A stretch of DNA of 34,215 nucleotides from Clostridia bacterium. Lineage in GTDB: Bacteria > Bacillota > Clostridia > Oscillospirales > Acutalibacteraceae. The translations under genes were made by a program, and so were the position numbers. The notes beneath the pieces are model-generated. The model was not told where the DNA came from. It did no database searches and worked only from the letters and a program-made list of their open reading frames with translations. Shown piece by piece: positions 21,383 through 30,650 of the stretch (its first letter is position 1; every line of letters starts with the position of its first letter). The stretch is from NCBI GenBank assembly GCA_017623315.1, contig JAGAPJ010000120.1, positions 1 through 34,215 on the forward strand. The letters run 5' to 3'.

Positions 21383-23503
21383 ATGAAAACAAAAAAGCTG
21401 TTAAATTTCATATTGGCGTTAATTACGGTTATATCATTGCTGGCACTACCGGTATGCGCTGTTGAGGAATTAGACGGGGATTCAAGTTCGTATATTTACG
21501 ACTATTGGGGTAATACCGTTTCAACTCCCGTACCATATGAAACCGAAATTAACGTTTGCATTGAGAATTTGGGTAATTCCACACCAAGTATTACTGATAT
21601 GGCGTCTGACAGCAATAATAATATTTATATTGCCGATAGCGCCAATAACTGTATATGGCAATTAAACGAGAAATTAGAATTAATAACAAGCTTTGAAAAT
21701 TACATTATAAGCGGTCAGCAAAAGCCCTTTAACGCCTGTGAGGGCTGCTGGGCGGCTGACGGTAAGCTTTACGTTGCAAATACTGCCGACGCCAACATAG
21801 TTGTGCTTGATATTAACACAAAAGAAACACTGCAAATTGTAAACGCCCCGTCTAATGAGGAATGGAGCAGTACGGTTGACTTTGTACCCATACGCCTTTC
21901 AACCGACAAGGGCGGAAGAATTTACTGTGTGTCACGAAATCAAACACAGGGCATTGTGCAGTTTTCAAAGGAAGGCAGGTTTATCGGCTTTTTAGGCGCG
22001 TTGGACGTTGACCCAAGCGCGTGGGATATTTTTATCCGTACCTTTGGTACTAAAAAAATGAAGAACGAAAGTCTTCAAATGATACCTACCGAATTTACAA
22101 ACCTTTACTGTAACAGTGAGGGCATGGTTTACGCTATAACCGAAACGGTAAGTGATGTCGAAATAAAAGGTGCGGCAACAGGGAGAAATGCAAAGGATGC
22201 CCCAGTACGTCTTTTAAACCCGCTTGGTAACAACATTTTAAAGAACAATGGCTATTTCCCCTTAGTTGGCGATATTGACTTTAAGCTTTCGGGCGAAAAT
22301 TCTGGCGCTTCGCGTTTCATTGACGTAGCCATTGGCGAAAACGGTATTTGCAGTCTTTTAGACCGTAAGCGCGGTAAGGTGTTTACCTATAGCGCCGATG
22401 GCGATTTGCTATACATTTTCGGTGGCTTGGGCGCAGGTATCGGCAGCTTTGAGCAACCCGTTTCGATGGTTTATATCGGTAATAAGCTTGCCGTTTTAGA
22501 CCAAGCGTCAAAGGAAATTACTCTTTTTAAAACCACCGCCTTTACCGAACAGGTTTTAGGCGCTTATAAAGCGCACGAAGAAGGCGATTTTGAAAAGGAA
22601 GAAGCCTGCTGGAAGGCATTAAACCAAAAGTTTTCGGGTTATGACCCTGCAATTTTGGGTATAGGCAAGGCGCTTTATAACCGTGGCGAATATAAAGCCT
22701 CGCTTGAATATTTTAAGCTTACAAACAATAAGTCATACTATTCAAAGGCTTATAAAAACCTGCAGGCAAAATTTGCTGAAAAATACCTTGTTGGTGTTGT
22801 AATCGGTGCAGTTTTGGCGGTTGTTGGCTTATTTTTCGGGCTTAAGCATTTAATTCGTTACGTTAAAACCGCAAATAATACGGTTTGCAAAACCTTGGCT
22901 TTTGGCATCTATACAATGACCCACCCATTTGACGGCTTTTGGGACTTAAAGTGGGAAAATAAGGGCAGTGTAAAGGGCGCAACCTTCTTACTTGTGTCGG
23001 CGTTTATTATAAGGATAATTTCCGAACGGTTGACACCTTATTTATTTTCGTCAAAAAATCTTTCCCAAACAAATACACTTATAAGCACCTGTTCGTTACT
23101 TATTTTCTTTATTTTGTGGATAGTTGCAAGCTGGTGTTTAACAACACTTTTTGACGGCAAGGGCAGCATGAAGGACATTTACGTTTATTCCTGCTATGCC
23201 TTAACCCCTTACGTGTTGTTTACCTTGCCTATTTTGGCAATGGGGCATTTTCTAACACTTGAAATGTCAGCACTTTATTCAAGCCTTCACTTAATTATAA
23301 TTGTTTACTGTCTGTTTTTACTTGTAGCAGGTACAATTTCAGTTCATCAGTTTACACTTGGTCGCACGGTATTAATGCTTGTGGCAAGTGTTTTGGGTAT
23401 AGTGCTTATGATGTTTTTAATAATACTTTGTTCGGGTCTTATTCAAAACATTGTTGACTTTATTACGCAAATTATAAAGGAAATCACCTTAAGGTATTCA
23501 TAA
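21383..23503 (+). CDS. Secreted beta-propeller fused to a YIP1-type membrane domain
   Basis: 706 residues. A signal peptide (about 1-26, ending VCA) exports residues 30-395, which show NHL-like propeller blades: SITDMASDSNNNIYIADSAN at about 70-90, WAADGKLYVANTADANIVVLD, and later IDVAIGENGICSLLDRKRGKVF. Residues about 395-465 form a TPR-like pair (EEGDFEKEEACWKALNQ, RGEYKASLEYFKLTNN). A membrane helix at about 470-490 is followed by HPFDGFWDLKWENKGSV and four or five further helices, the YIP1-type domain. The polarity suggests propeller and TPR outside, YIP1 in the membrane. It lies between the second permease pair and the DUF5696-like gene. I recall YIP1-family genes in this position in Paenibacillus and Clostridia. 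It may scaffold surface glycan handling; that role is inference. Confidence 0.8.
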   Translation: MKTKKLLNFILALITVISLLALPVCAVEELDGDSSSYIYDYWGNTVSTPVPYETEINVCIENLGNSTPSITDMASDSNNNIYIADSANNCIWQLNEKLELITSFENYIISGQQKPFNACEGCWAADGKLYVANTADANIVVLDINTKETLQIVNAPSNEEWSSTVDFVPIRLSTDKGGRIYCVSRNQTQGIVQFSKEGRFIGFLGALDVDPSAWDIFIRTFGTKKMKNESLQMIPTEFTNLYCNSEGMVYAITETVSDVEIKGAATGRNAKDAPVRLLNPLGNNILKNNGYFPLVGDIDFKLSGENSGASRFIDVAIGENGICSLLDRKRGKVFTYSADGDLLYIFGGLGAGIGSFEQPVSMVYIGNKLAVLDQASKEITLFKTTAFTEQVLGAYKAHEEGDFEKEEACWKALNQKFSGYDPAILGIGKALYNRGEYKASLEYFKLTNNKSYYSKAYKNLQAKFAEKYLVGVVIGAVLAVVGLFFGLKHLIRYVKTANNTVCKTLAFGIYTMTHPFDGFWDLKWENKGSVKGATFLLVSAFIIRIISERLTPYLFSSKNLSQTNTLISTCSLLIFFILWIVASWCLTTLFDGKGSMKDIYVYSCYALTPYVLFTLPILAMGHFLTLEMSALYSSLHLIIIVYCLFLLVAGTISVHQFTLGRTVLMLVASVLGIVLMMFLIILCSGLIQNIVDFITQIIKEITLRYS

Positions 23504-23527
23504 TTTCAGCAAAGGAGGAAGGGTAAA

Positions 23528-26047
23528 ATGAAAAAGTTTAAAAAACAACTTGTTTCATTAATAAGCATTATTGCGGTAATTGCTTTATTTGCTTTGTTAT
23601 TTGCAACCAAAAGCTCATCACGAAGCGCTTTGGGCTCTAGTTCCACCTTTGTCTTGCCCGTGCCTGACGGTATTGAAATTACGGGCGACCTCGTTTCAGA
23701 GGAAGTAATGGTTTCCTCTAAAAACGGGCGTTCAATGTATGTGTCTCACGGCGGTGTTATTACCGTTAGGGATGCGCTTAATGACAACGTATTATGGCAA
23801 AACGTGGCTTCAAACGACCATATTTTAGTTTATAACGACATTGAAGCGTCGAATTCGCCCATAAGCATTACCTACCGCCGTGGCGGTGAAACCGATACCG
23901 AGCTTTATTCAAATCTTGACGCGGTGGCAAGCGACCAATACACCGTTGCCTTTAGCGAAGATATGGAACGTATTGAGGTTACTTATCTTTTGGGTGAAGC
24001 AGGTGACGGCGGTTTACTTCCTAAAGCTATTACAAAGGACTATATGGAAAATAAAATTTTTAAAAATCTTTCGCAGGACGAAATTGATTTTTTGAAAGAA
24101 AGATATATTTTCTATAAAGCTGGTACTGCCGAAACCATTTTTATGGAAGAAATATCCGGCATGAAAACCGAGGATATTTATTATCTTGAATTCCCAGGAT
24201 CGTTTGTTATTCAAAGCAAAATAATTTCTTATTTATCTACGGGCGGCTTTAATGAAGAGGATTATAAAAAGCAATGCGAAATTACAGGTGAAAAAGCTGA
24301 AATTTATAACGAAAACTTTATGCTTACCGTTGAGTATTGGCTTGATGATAGCGGCGACGTTATGGTTAACATCCCTGGGGACAGCATTCATTATTATTCT
24401 GAACATCCACTAACAAAAATCACCCTTAATGGTGCGTTTACCTATGCCGAAAATACACAAAACGGCAAATATTTGCTTCCTGCAGGCAGCGGTGCTTTAC
24501 AAAGCTTTTCCGACGGAGATGAAAGAAATAATAATTACACCTATTACGGTACAGATTATTTAAATTCGGTGTCTAATGCAAAGGAAACCGAATTCCCGCT
24601 TCCCATATACGCCACTATCCGTGAAAACGGTAATTCGGTTTTAGGCATTATTGAAAGCGGTGCCGAGGTCGCAATTTTAAATGAACGCTTTACTGAGGGT
24701 GCAAGTCAGCTTAATTTAAGCCTAAAATTACTTGAATACGGCGACGCTTCGGTAACAGCACAGCAAACCTCTACCGTATACTGCACAAGTCAGTTTAAGG
24801 GTGACTTTACTGTACGCTATAAAATAATTGAAGAAAAAACCGATGCAATTTTACTTGCTGGCGTTTACCGTGATTTATTGCTTGCACAAAACAAGTTGCC
24901 CGAAAAGGTTAAGGATACAAGCCCCGCTTTAGTTGAGATTGTCGGCAATGTGCCATATTCATATCAATGGCTTGGCTTATTTAAGGTTAATAAGCAAATT
25001 GTTTTGTCTGACTGGCAACAAGCAAACGAAATTATTAATGCCTTTAATAAGCAAGAATTAACCCCTGCGGTTAAGCTTTCGGGCTTTAATAAAAACGGTC
25101 TTTACCGCCAAAACCCAGGCAAATATAGCTTTTTTGGCAGTAAGGGCGAGCGTAATTCTTTATTTGAAGCACTTAATAAAAAAGGTATAAGCGCATATCT
25201 TGACGTTAGCTTGGCTTATAATTACGGCACGTCGCTTTTGGGATACAACCCAAGTAAACACAGCGCACGTGCGCCCGGTAACGACAACGGCGAAAGGTTT
25301 GTTACCGCAAAATCAACAGGTGAAGCAAATCAAAAAGCATTAATTTTAAATATTGCATCCTCAAAAATGTTTGAAGGCTATGTTAATAAATATAACAAAA
25401 AGCTTTATAATACCTTGGGTGTAAGTCTAGGTGATGCTACTAACAGTCTTAATACCGATTATTCCGAAAAAACACCGCGCAACCGCGCCGATACCTTAAA
25501 AGATTTACAAAAAGCAAGTGGTATTTTAAGTAAAGACCGCAAGGTTTTAGTTAAAAACCCAATAGCATCCTTGCTTTCGGATATATCGCTTTGCGAGGAT
25601 TTAACCCTTACGGGTCTTGCACAGTATTCCTTTAGTGAATACGTGCCCTTCGTACAGGCGGTGCTTCACGGTCACGTTAACTATACCTCTGACCCGCTTA
25701 ACGCTTATAATGATTATAATAAAGCATTTTTAGAAGCGGTTTCGCTTGGTGCGGTGCCTAAATACACCGTTTGCTATAATTTCGACCGTGACGTTATGTC
25801 CACCGAATATGACTTTTTATACTTTACCGACTGGAAAAACTGGGGCGATATTATTTTGACCGATACTGCCCGTGCGGTAAAGCTTTACGAAAAAATTGGT
25901 AATGCACAAATTATAGCTTACCAAAATAATAACGGTGTAACAGTAACCGAATATTCAAACGGCGTTAAGGTTTACGTTAATATGAACGACAGCGACGCAG
26001 TTTTAAATGAAGTTACGGTTAAAGCAAATGATTTTCTTGTTAATTAG
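23528..26047 (+). CDS. Membrane-anchored DUF5696-like protein, putative glycoside-hydrolase fold
   Basis: 839 residues, strong AAAGGAGG before the start. One hydrophobic segment at about 7-27 without a lipobox acts as an uncleaved anchor, the rest being extracellular. Residues about 40-460 are beta-rich with GG/SG turns (for example LPAGSGALQSFSDGD). Residues about 475-800 alternate helices and strands, with TPAVKLSGFNKNGLYRQ, LNKKGISAYLDVSLAYNYG, LGVSLGDATNSLNTDYSEK and VPKYTVCYNFDRD. This order fits a TIM barrel, and the Gly-Asp near Asn/Thr-Asp-Tyr after a strand could be catalytic. I call it DUF5696-like from size, architecture and the YIP1/ABC context, not from a search. It may be an uncharacterised polysaccharide-active enzyme acting with the surface GH16 enzymes. 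Confidence 0.6.
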   Translation: MKKFKKQLVSLISIIAVIALFALLFATKSSSRSALGSSSTFVLPVPDGIEITGDLVSEEVMVSSKNGRSMYVSHGGVITVRDALNDNVLWQNVASNDHILVYNDIEASNSPISITYRRGGETDTELYSNLDAVASDQYTVAFSEDMERIEVTYLLGEAGDGGLLPKAITKDYMENKIFKNLSQDEIDFLKERYIFYKAGTAETIFMEEISGMKTEDIYYLEFPGSFVIQSKIISYLSTGGFNEEDYKKQCEITGEKAEIYNENFMLTVEYWLDDSGDVMVNIPGDSIHYYSEHPLTKITLNGAFTYAENTQNGKYLLPAGSGALQSFSDGDERNNNYTYYGTDYLNSVSNAKETEFPLPIYATIRENGNSVLGIIESGAEVAILNERFTEGASQLNLSLKLLEYGDASVTAQQTSTVYCTSQFKGDFTVRYKIIEEKTDAILLAGVYRDLLLAQNKLPEKVKDTSPALVEIVGNVPYSYQWLGLFKVNKQIVLSDWQQANEIINAFNKQELTPAVKLSGFNKNGLYRQNPGKYSFFGSKGERNSLFEALNKKGISAYLDVSLAYNYGTSLLGYNPSKHSARAPGNDNGERFVTAKSTGEANQKALILNIASSKMFEGYVNKYNKKLYNTLGVSLGDATNSLNTDYSEKTPRNRADTLKDLQKASGILSKDRKVLVKNPIASLLSDISLCEDLTLTGLAQYSFSEYVPFVQAVLHGHVNYTSDPLNAYNDYNKAFLEAVSLGAVPKYTVCYNFDRDVMSTEYDFLYFTDWKNWGDIILTDTARAVKLYEKIGNAQIIAYQNNNGVTVTEYSNGVKVYVNMNDSDAVLNEVTVKANDFLVN

Positions 26048-26064
26048 TTTTTAGGGGTGAATTT

Positions 26065-27801
26065 ATGTATTTTAATTTGTTTTTGCGACCCGCAAGGGGC
26101 GAGGTCAAAATGCAAATGTACGAGCTTCAGCGCAAGGTTGGTCATGACCTTGGGTTTAAGTCTACAATATTTATAGGGCTTGACTTTTTGCGCGACAAAG
26201 AAATGGTTGAACGTCTAAAAACCGACCGCGATAATTATGGTGACGAAATTGCAGTTTGGCTTACCTCCGACAGTAAGGCGGGCGGTGGGCAGGTTTGGCT
26301 TATACGCCGAGAAGATAAAAAGCGTGTGGTTAAAAACTCAATTGACGCTTATATCGAAGCTTTTGGCCATGCACCCAAATCGGTTGGTAACTACGTTATG
26401 GACGCCGATTTAATTGAAATTGTTAAGGAATACTGTCCCGAGGTTGAAGCATGTGTTGCAGGCTGCTTTGAGGAGGGCGTAAAGGTTTTCCACGGTTGCA
26501 ATAATTCTTGGTATCTGTTTTCCGAAGGTATGCCTTGGGGACCGTGGTATCCGTCAAAAACACATTCTGCCCGCCCCGCAAAGAATTATGACGACTGGGC
26601 AGGTGTGGTAGCGGTACCCCATTTAAGCCGAGACCTTGTACTCGGGTTTGAAAACCGCAACGACTTTTTTGCAAGTCACCCTGCAAACATTCAGCGTGGT
26701 CTTGCAAATGAGGGTTATAGCCACGAATATGACTATAACCTTTGCGACCAATACCGTATGCAAAAGGATTTTAACGACGGTATGTCCTATTACCAAATGC
26801 ACGTTTCACCAGGTTGGTTAAGCCGTAATTTTAATATAATTGACCCCGACAAAATTACCCAAACCCTTTATATTGAAACCCTTCAGTATATTGCTGAACT
26901 TCGTGATAATGGCGAGGTTGAGGTGCTTACCTTTAACGAATTTGCAAAGGAATATAAAAAGCAGGTAGAAATCGGCAAGCCCACTGTTGCCTTTGCTAAG
27001 GATATACTTATGGGGTCAGGCAAGCAGTATTATTGGATTTGTAATCCAGGCCACCGTTTGCTTGTAGATACCTTCCAGGGTGGCTCTATCGGTGATTTGC
27101 GCCCTTATGCAGGTGAATATGCTGCTGTAACAGGTCCTGATGCTAAAAATGGCAGATATCTTTATAATACCTACCCCTATATAATTCAGTCACAGTACCG
27201 CACAGGCTACAAAACCCATTCGACCGACGGTACTCGCACAACCCTAATTATGTCGCACGGCGGTGAAAGCCTTGATATGTGTGACTATAATACAACGGTT
27301 GAAGCTATAAATAACAACGGCAATATCCAACAGCTTGTATTAAAGCCTGTCGAGGTTAAATTTAGCGATGGATTTACCGCAAAAATTCAAACCGTTTATG
27401 ATTTTTTGAACGACGGCAATATTCTTATTACCCGCCGTGTGCTTTCAAAGAGTGACGCTTTGGGCGAGCTTTTGCTTCAGGAATACGTTAAGGCTAGCTA
27501 TGGCTTTATTGAATACCCCGAGGATATGAAGGATATTACCCTATATTGCGATGGCGAAAAGGTTATTGATTATACCTACCGCAATACCCAATATAAAAAG
27601 GAAGGCGGTAAAGAAGTTTCGGCGCTTATACCCGAAATTTCAACCGAGGTTGTATTACGCCCCGAAACAGTGGCAAGTGTTGTAACGGTAAGGGAAGGCA
27701 ATTTGTTCTCGCCTTATTTCACTCTTACTGCCGAACATATAGTAAACGAAGATGTAAAGGAGATTAAAACATGGCTGCAAATAAAGAAACTACAGGTGTA
27801 A
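26065..27801 (+). CDS. Putative cytoplasmic carbohydrate-active protein, NodB/GH57-like barrel possible
   Basis: 578 residues, AGGGGTGA before the start. No signal peptide or membrane segment, unlike most neighbours, so it is probably cytoplasmic. The N-terminal 300 residues alternate strands and helices, including LGFKSTIFIGLDFLRD, GDEIAVWLTSD, SVGNYVMDADLIEIVKEY and MSYYQMHVSPGWL. This pattern recalls the seven-stranded barrels of polysaccharide deacetylases and GH38/57 enzymes, where an aspartate or histidine at strand ends binds metal, but I cannot point to the conserved motifs with confidence. The C-terminal 250 residues are beta-sandwich-like. Its last 31 bases overlap the next gene. 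A role in processing imported oligosaccharide or its modifications is inferred only from context. Confidence 0.5.
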   Translation: MYFNLFLRPARGEVKMQMYELQRKVGHDLGFKSTIFIGLDFLRDKEMVERLKTDRDNYGDEIAVWLTSDSKAGGGQVWLIRREDKKRVVKNSIDAYIEAFGHAPKSVGNYVMDADLIEIVKEYCPEVEACVAGCFEEGVKVFHGCNNSWYLFSEGMPWGPWYPSKTHSARPAKNYDDWAGVVAVPHLSRDLVLGFENRNDFFASHPANIQRGLANEGYSHEYDYNLCDQYRMQKDFNDGMSYYQMHVSPGWLSRNFNIIDPDKITQTLYIETLQYIAELRDNGEVEVLTFNEFAKEYKKQVEIGKPTVAFAKDILMGSGKQYYWICNPGHRLLVDTFQGGSIGDLRPYAGEYAAVTGPDAKNGRYLYNTYPYIIQSQYRTGYKTHSTDGTRTTLIMSHGGESLDMCDYNTTVEAINNNGNIQQLVLKPVEVKFSDGFTAKIQTVYDFLNDGNILITRRVLSKSDALGELLLQEYVKASYGFIEYPEDMKDITLYCDGEKVIDYTYRNTQYKKEGGKEVSALIPEISTEVVLRPETVASVVTVREGNLFSPYFTLTAEHIVNEDVKEIKTWLQIKKLQV

Positions 27802-27995
27802 TTTATAAATGTCCGCTTTGTTTTAATAATTATATCGACGTTCCCGTTGACACCTTTGAAGACGGTAAGTACCATTGTGTAAAATGCGGTTTCGTGGGCA
27901 CGAAGGAAGAATTGCTTCAAAAATATGCCGAAATTCGCGATCGATATAAGCTACGCAATACACGTATTACCTTAGAAGAACAAAGAAAATTTTAA
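27771..27995 (+). CDS. Small zinc-ribbon protein
   Basis: 74 residues from ATG 27771, with GGAGA 7 bases upstream; it overlaps the preceding gene by 31 bases in another frame. Two Cys pairs, CPLC (14-17) and CVKC (about 36-39), separated by about 18 residues, form a rubredoxin-like zinc ribbon; the rest is a charged helix (TKEELLQKYAEIRDRYKLR). Last gene of the long operon, followed directly by the terminator. Function unknown; it may help fold or regulate a partner, or bind nucleic acid. Confidence 0.72.
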   Translation: MAANKETTGVIYKCPLCFNNYIDVPVDTFEDGKYHCVKCGFVGTKEELLQKYAEIRDRYKLRNTRITLEEQRKF

Positions 27996-27997
27996 AC

Positions 27998-28033
27998 AAA
28001 AAACTGTGTGGAAATTTTTCCACACAGTTTTTT
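27998..28033. terminator. Strong bidirectional terminator between converging operons
   Basis: ACTGTGTGG (28003-28011) pairs with CCACACAGT (28020-28028), extended by flanking A and T runs so that both strands end in a U-tract. It ends the 17-kb plus-strand operon and the minus-strand murD operon; the latter's last stop codon (28034-28032) overlaps its edge. Confidence 0.92.
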
Positions 28034-28700
28034 ATATAGCGTATATTCCTGATTTTAAAAGTACAAAACGGTATTTGCCTGATTCGATATATTGGTTTAC
28101 GGGTTCCAAAAATTCTTCAATTTCCTTTACGGCATAGCTGTCAAGGTTTACACCTACAAGTTTTTGCGACTGGGCGTTACAAATAATTGCGGTATCGTCC
28201 TTAAGGTAAAGGCTTTTTGGCTTATCAAAGGGTGAATGGTTACCGCCAATTCTTAGTTCCTCACGCATATTGAAAAGGTTATAGCGAAGCAAAACGTTAC
28301 AGTCACTATAAGCCGCCCAAAGCGCGTTTTTGTAAACTATAATATCACTTGCAATACAACCGCGGTAGGTAAGGCTGCCCTGCCAAATGGGTGAAGCATC
28401 GGCATCTAAAAGCATAGCCTCGCCATCGGTTTTTAAAATAAATACCTTAGAATTTGGCAAAACAATAGCGCGGGTTAAAATGTAATTGTTGCAATAATTT
28501 ATTACCGCTTTATAGTTATGACCGTATTTCGTAACTAAATAAACGTTTTTCGCCACGTCCGAAAAACGCCCTGTATCAAAGCTTAGCATTTTATAACCAA
28601 TTACAATTTTGTCGTCCAATGTGTCCTTATGGTAGGAAAACAAAATACCGTTTTGGGTGGGTAAAAGGTCAAAAACGGTTCCTTCAAAAATTTGTCTCAT
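28032..28700 (-). CDS. Hypothetical protein, beta-propeller-like
   Basis: 222 residues starting at ATG 28700, 4 bases after the stop of the upstream gene, with GGAAGAT 6 bases before the start. No signal or membrane segment. The sequence is almost all short strands in blade-like repeats: NGILFSYHKDTLDDKI, KVFILKTDGEAMLLDADASP, NALWAAYSDCNVLLRYNL and KSLYLKDDTAIICNAQSQKL. These fit a small or partial propeller of the kind that folds WD40/PQQ-like blades. I do not recognise the family. Last gene of the minus-strand operon. Confidence 0.65.
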   Translation of the reverse strand: MRQIFEGTVFDLLPTQNGILFSYHKDTLDDKIVIGYKMLSFDTGRFSDVAKNVYLVTKYGHNYKAVINYCNNYILTRAIVLPNSKVFILKTDGEAMLLDADASPIWQGSLTYRGCIASDIIVYKNALWAAYSDCNVLLRYNLFNMREELRIGGNHSPFDKPKSLYLKDDTAIICNAQSQKLVGVNLDSYAVKEIEEFLEPVNQYIESGKYRFVLLKSGIYAI

Positions 28701-28704
28701 TAAT

Positions 28705-29970
28705 TTATCTTCCGTTTCGTATTTTTTGTGCGGCTAAAAGCACACCTGCTTTAGCGCTGTGGAAATTAATACCGCCCTGCATCCAAGCGGCGTAAGGCTC
28801 GCGTAATGGGCCGTCGGCTGAAAGCTCAATCGAAGCGCCAAGGGTAAATGCGCCTGCCGCCATAATAACGGGGTCGTCATAACCGGGCATTTCCCAAGGC
28901 TCAGGCACGACGAATGCGTCAACAGGCGCACCGCTTTGCATACCCTGACAAAATGCCACAAGCCCGTCGGCTGTGCCAAGTGTTACGCACTGAACAATGT
29001 CGCCGCGAGGTTCAAAAGGCTCGGGTGATACGGCATAGCCCATTGCTTTGAATAGTGCCGAAGCATAAACAGCGGTCTTTACTGCTTCGCCTACAACGTG
29101 AGGCGCTTGGAAAAGGCCTAAATATAGTTCACGGCTCATACCAAGGGTTGCACCAACCTCCTTGCCAACACCTGGGCATGTAAGGCGGTCAGCGCATTTG
29201 TTCACAAGATCACGCCTGCCTGCGATATAACCGCCTGTGCGGGCAATACCGCCGCCTGGGTTTTTAATAAGCGAGCCTGCCATAAGGTCGGCACCAACGT
29301 TACAGGGCTCAAGCTTTTCTACAAATTCGCCATAGCAATTGTCAACCATTATAATTGTGTTAGGCGATACCTCTTTAACCGCATCACAAAGCCTTTTAAT
29401 ATCGTCAATAACCAGGGTGGGACGGGTGGAATAACCGCGCGAACGCTGAATATAAGCCATTTTATAATTGTCTTTTGCAAGACGGTTTTTAATTTCTTCA
29501 ATATCGGGCGTACCGTCTTCACGTAAAGCAACCTCGTTATATTCTACCCCAAAGTCGCTTAATGAACCATCGTTCTTTTTATCAATACCAAAAACACCTG
29601 TAATGGTGTCATAAGGTCTGCCTGTAAGCACTAAAACCTTGTCGTTTGGACGCAAAACACCAAACAAGGCAACGGTTAAGGTGTGTGTGCCCGAAACAAA
29701 GTTGTGGCGCATAATTGCATCCTCGGCGCCCATACAGTCGGCCATAACACGCTCTAAAATTTCACGGCCACGGTCATCGTAACCATAGCCTGTCGACCCT
29801 GCCATTGTGGCTTCGCTAACACCGTTTTCAATAAAAGCCTTAAGCACTTTTAACTGATTATATTCAGTAATATCGTCAATTTCTAAAAAGCGTTCCTCAA
29901 GACTTTTTAAAATTTCTTTATCTAAATTTAAAAGCGCGTCATCAATATTAAAAAAGTTTTTAATATTCAT
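28705..29970 (-). CDS. PLP-dependent methionine gamma-lyase/aluminium-resistance family protein
   Basis: 421 residues from ATG 29970, which overlaps the upstream stop as ATGA; the in-frame TTG at 29985 would add five residues and is less likely. The fold-type I PLP pattern is clear: SGTHTLTVALFG (93-104), an aspartate at 210 in IIMVDNCYGEF for the pyridine nitrogen, and Lys236 in AGSLIKNPGGGIARTGGYIAG as the probable Schiff-base lysine. Length and motifs match the YnbB-type family annotated as Met_gamma_lyase or aluminium resistance. The physiological reaction is poorly defined in the family; cleavage of a sulfur amino acid is possible. Cytoplasmic, co-transcribed with two peptidases and a GNAT-like gene. 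Confidence 0.87.
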   Translation of the reverse strand: MNIKNFFNIDDALLNLDKEILKSLEERFLEIDDITEYNQLKVLKAFIENGVSEATMAGSTGYGYDDRGREILERVMADCMGAEDAIMRHNFVSGTHTLTVALFGVLRPNDKVLVLTGRPYDTITGVFGIDKKNDGSLSDFGVEYNEVALREDGTPDIEEIKNRLAKDNYKMAYIQRSRGYSTRPTLVIDDIKRLCDAVKEVSPNTIIMVDNCYGEFVEKLEPCNVGADLMAGSLIKNPGGGIARTGGYIAGRRDLVNKCADRLTCPGVGKEVGATLGMSRELYLGLFQAPHVVGEAVKTAVYASALFKAMGYAVSPEPFEPRGDIVQCVTLGTADGLVAFCQGMQSGAPVDAFVVPEPWEMPGYDDPVIMAAGAFTLGASIELSADGPLREPYAAWMQGGINFHSAKAGVLLAAQKIRNGR

Positions 29971-30650
29971 TTGTTTTTCACCCAATATCCTGCATTATAT
30001 AGTTTTATAAAGCCGTTTTTAAGGTAAAACGGCAAAACACTGTCACGGCAACAGGCATAAAAGTCTTTGCCGTAATTTTTTTGTAAAATTCCGGTAATGG
30101 CAATACTTCCGTACCCTTTTTCGTGGCTGGCAAGCCCGTTTATTATAGCATTATTACCTGAATTGAAGGTAATAACAGCGCATTTTTCTTTTATGGCAAA
30201 TGCCTTTGCAAAGCCAAGATTTTTTCTTCGGCAGTAATCTACCGCAAAGTGTGGGTAATCGGGCAAGGAAAGCCCGTCCACATCCAAAAGGGTATATAAT
30301 TCGTCACTTCTAAGTTCGTCACACGGGGTAATTCCCTCAATATCTGCCTTTCGATAAACAACGTTTATGTTTTCATCTGGTGTACGGTTAATTGCCTTTA
30401 GTGTGTCAATATCGCTAAAAACACAGGCGGGGGACAGTACGTCAACAAATTCTAAAAGCTCTAAAATATCAGCATTATTGTTGTGTATTATCATATTGCC
30501 GTCGGTCATAGCAATAATGCACTTATCATTATCCTGCGCCCAAAACATAACAGATGGGTCGTTTTTATAGCTGTCATAAAGGCAGTTAATTTTAACTATT
30601 TCGGCTGAAACGGTTGACAAAGCGGGAAGTTTATTAATAAGACTTATCAT
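29967..30650 (-). CDS. GNAT-fold acetyltransferase-like protein
   Basis: 227 residues; start ATG 30650 overlaps the upstream stop as ATGA. The C-terminal part (about 130-225) has the GNAT strand and helix order: FAKAFAIKEKCAVITFNS, then GYGSIAITGILQKNYGKDFYACCRDSVLPFYLKNGF. The second piece resembles the acetyl-CoA-binding turn and the final PFYxxxGF motif. The R/Q-x-x-G-x-G/A acetyl-CoA loop is not canonical (EKGYGS), so activity is uncertain. The N-terminal 120 residues look like a second, degenerate GNAT half. Substrate unknown. Confidence 0.65.
   Translation of the reverse strand: MISLINKLPALSTVSAEIVKINCLYDSYKNDPSVMFWAQDNDKCIIAMTDGNMIIHNNNADILELLEFVDVLSPACVFSDIDTLKAINRTPDENINVVYRKADIEGITPCDELRSDELYTLLDVDGLSLPDYPHFAVDYCRRKNLGFAKAFAIKEKCAVITFNSGNNAIINGLASHEKGYGSIAITGILQKNYGKDFYACCRDSVLPFYLKNGFIKLYNAGYWVKNK

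Noticed and set aside
29970-29985. TTG start extending the methionine gamma-lyase family gene
   Set aside because: ATG 29970 gives the ATGA overlap seen elsewhere in this operon and a normal N-terminus.
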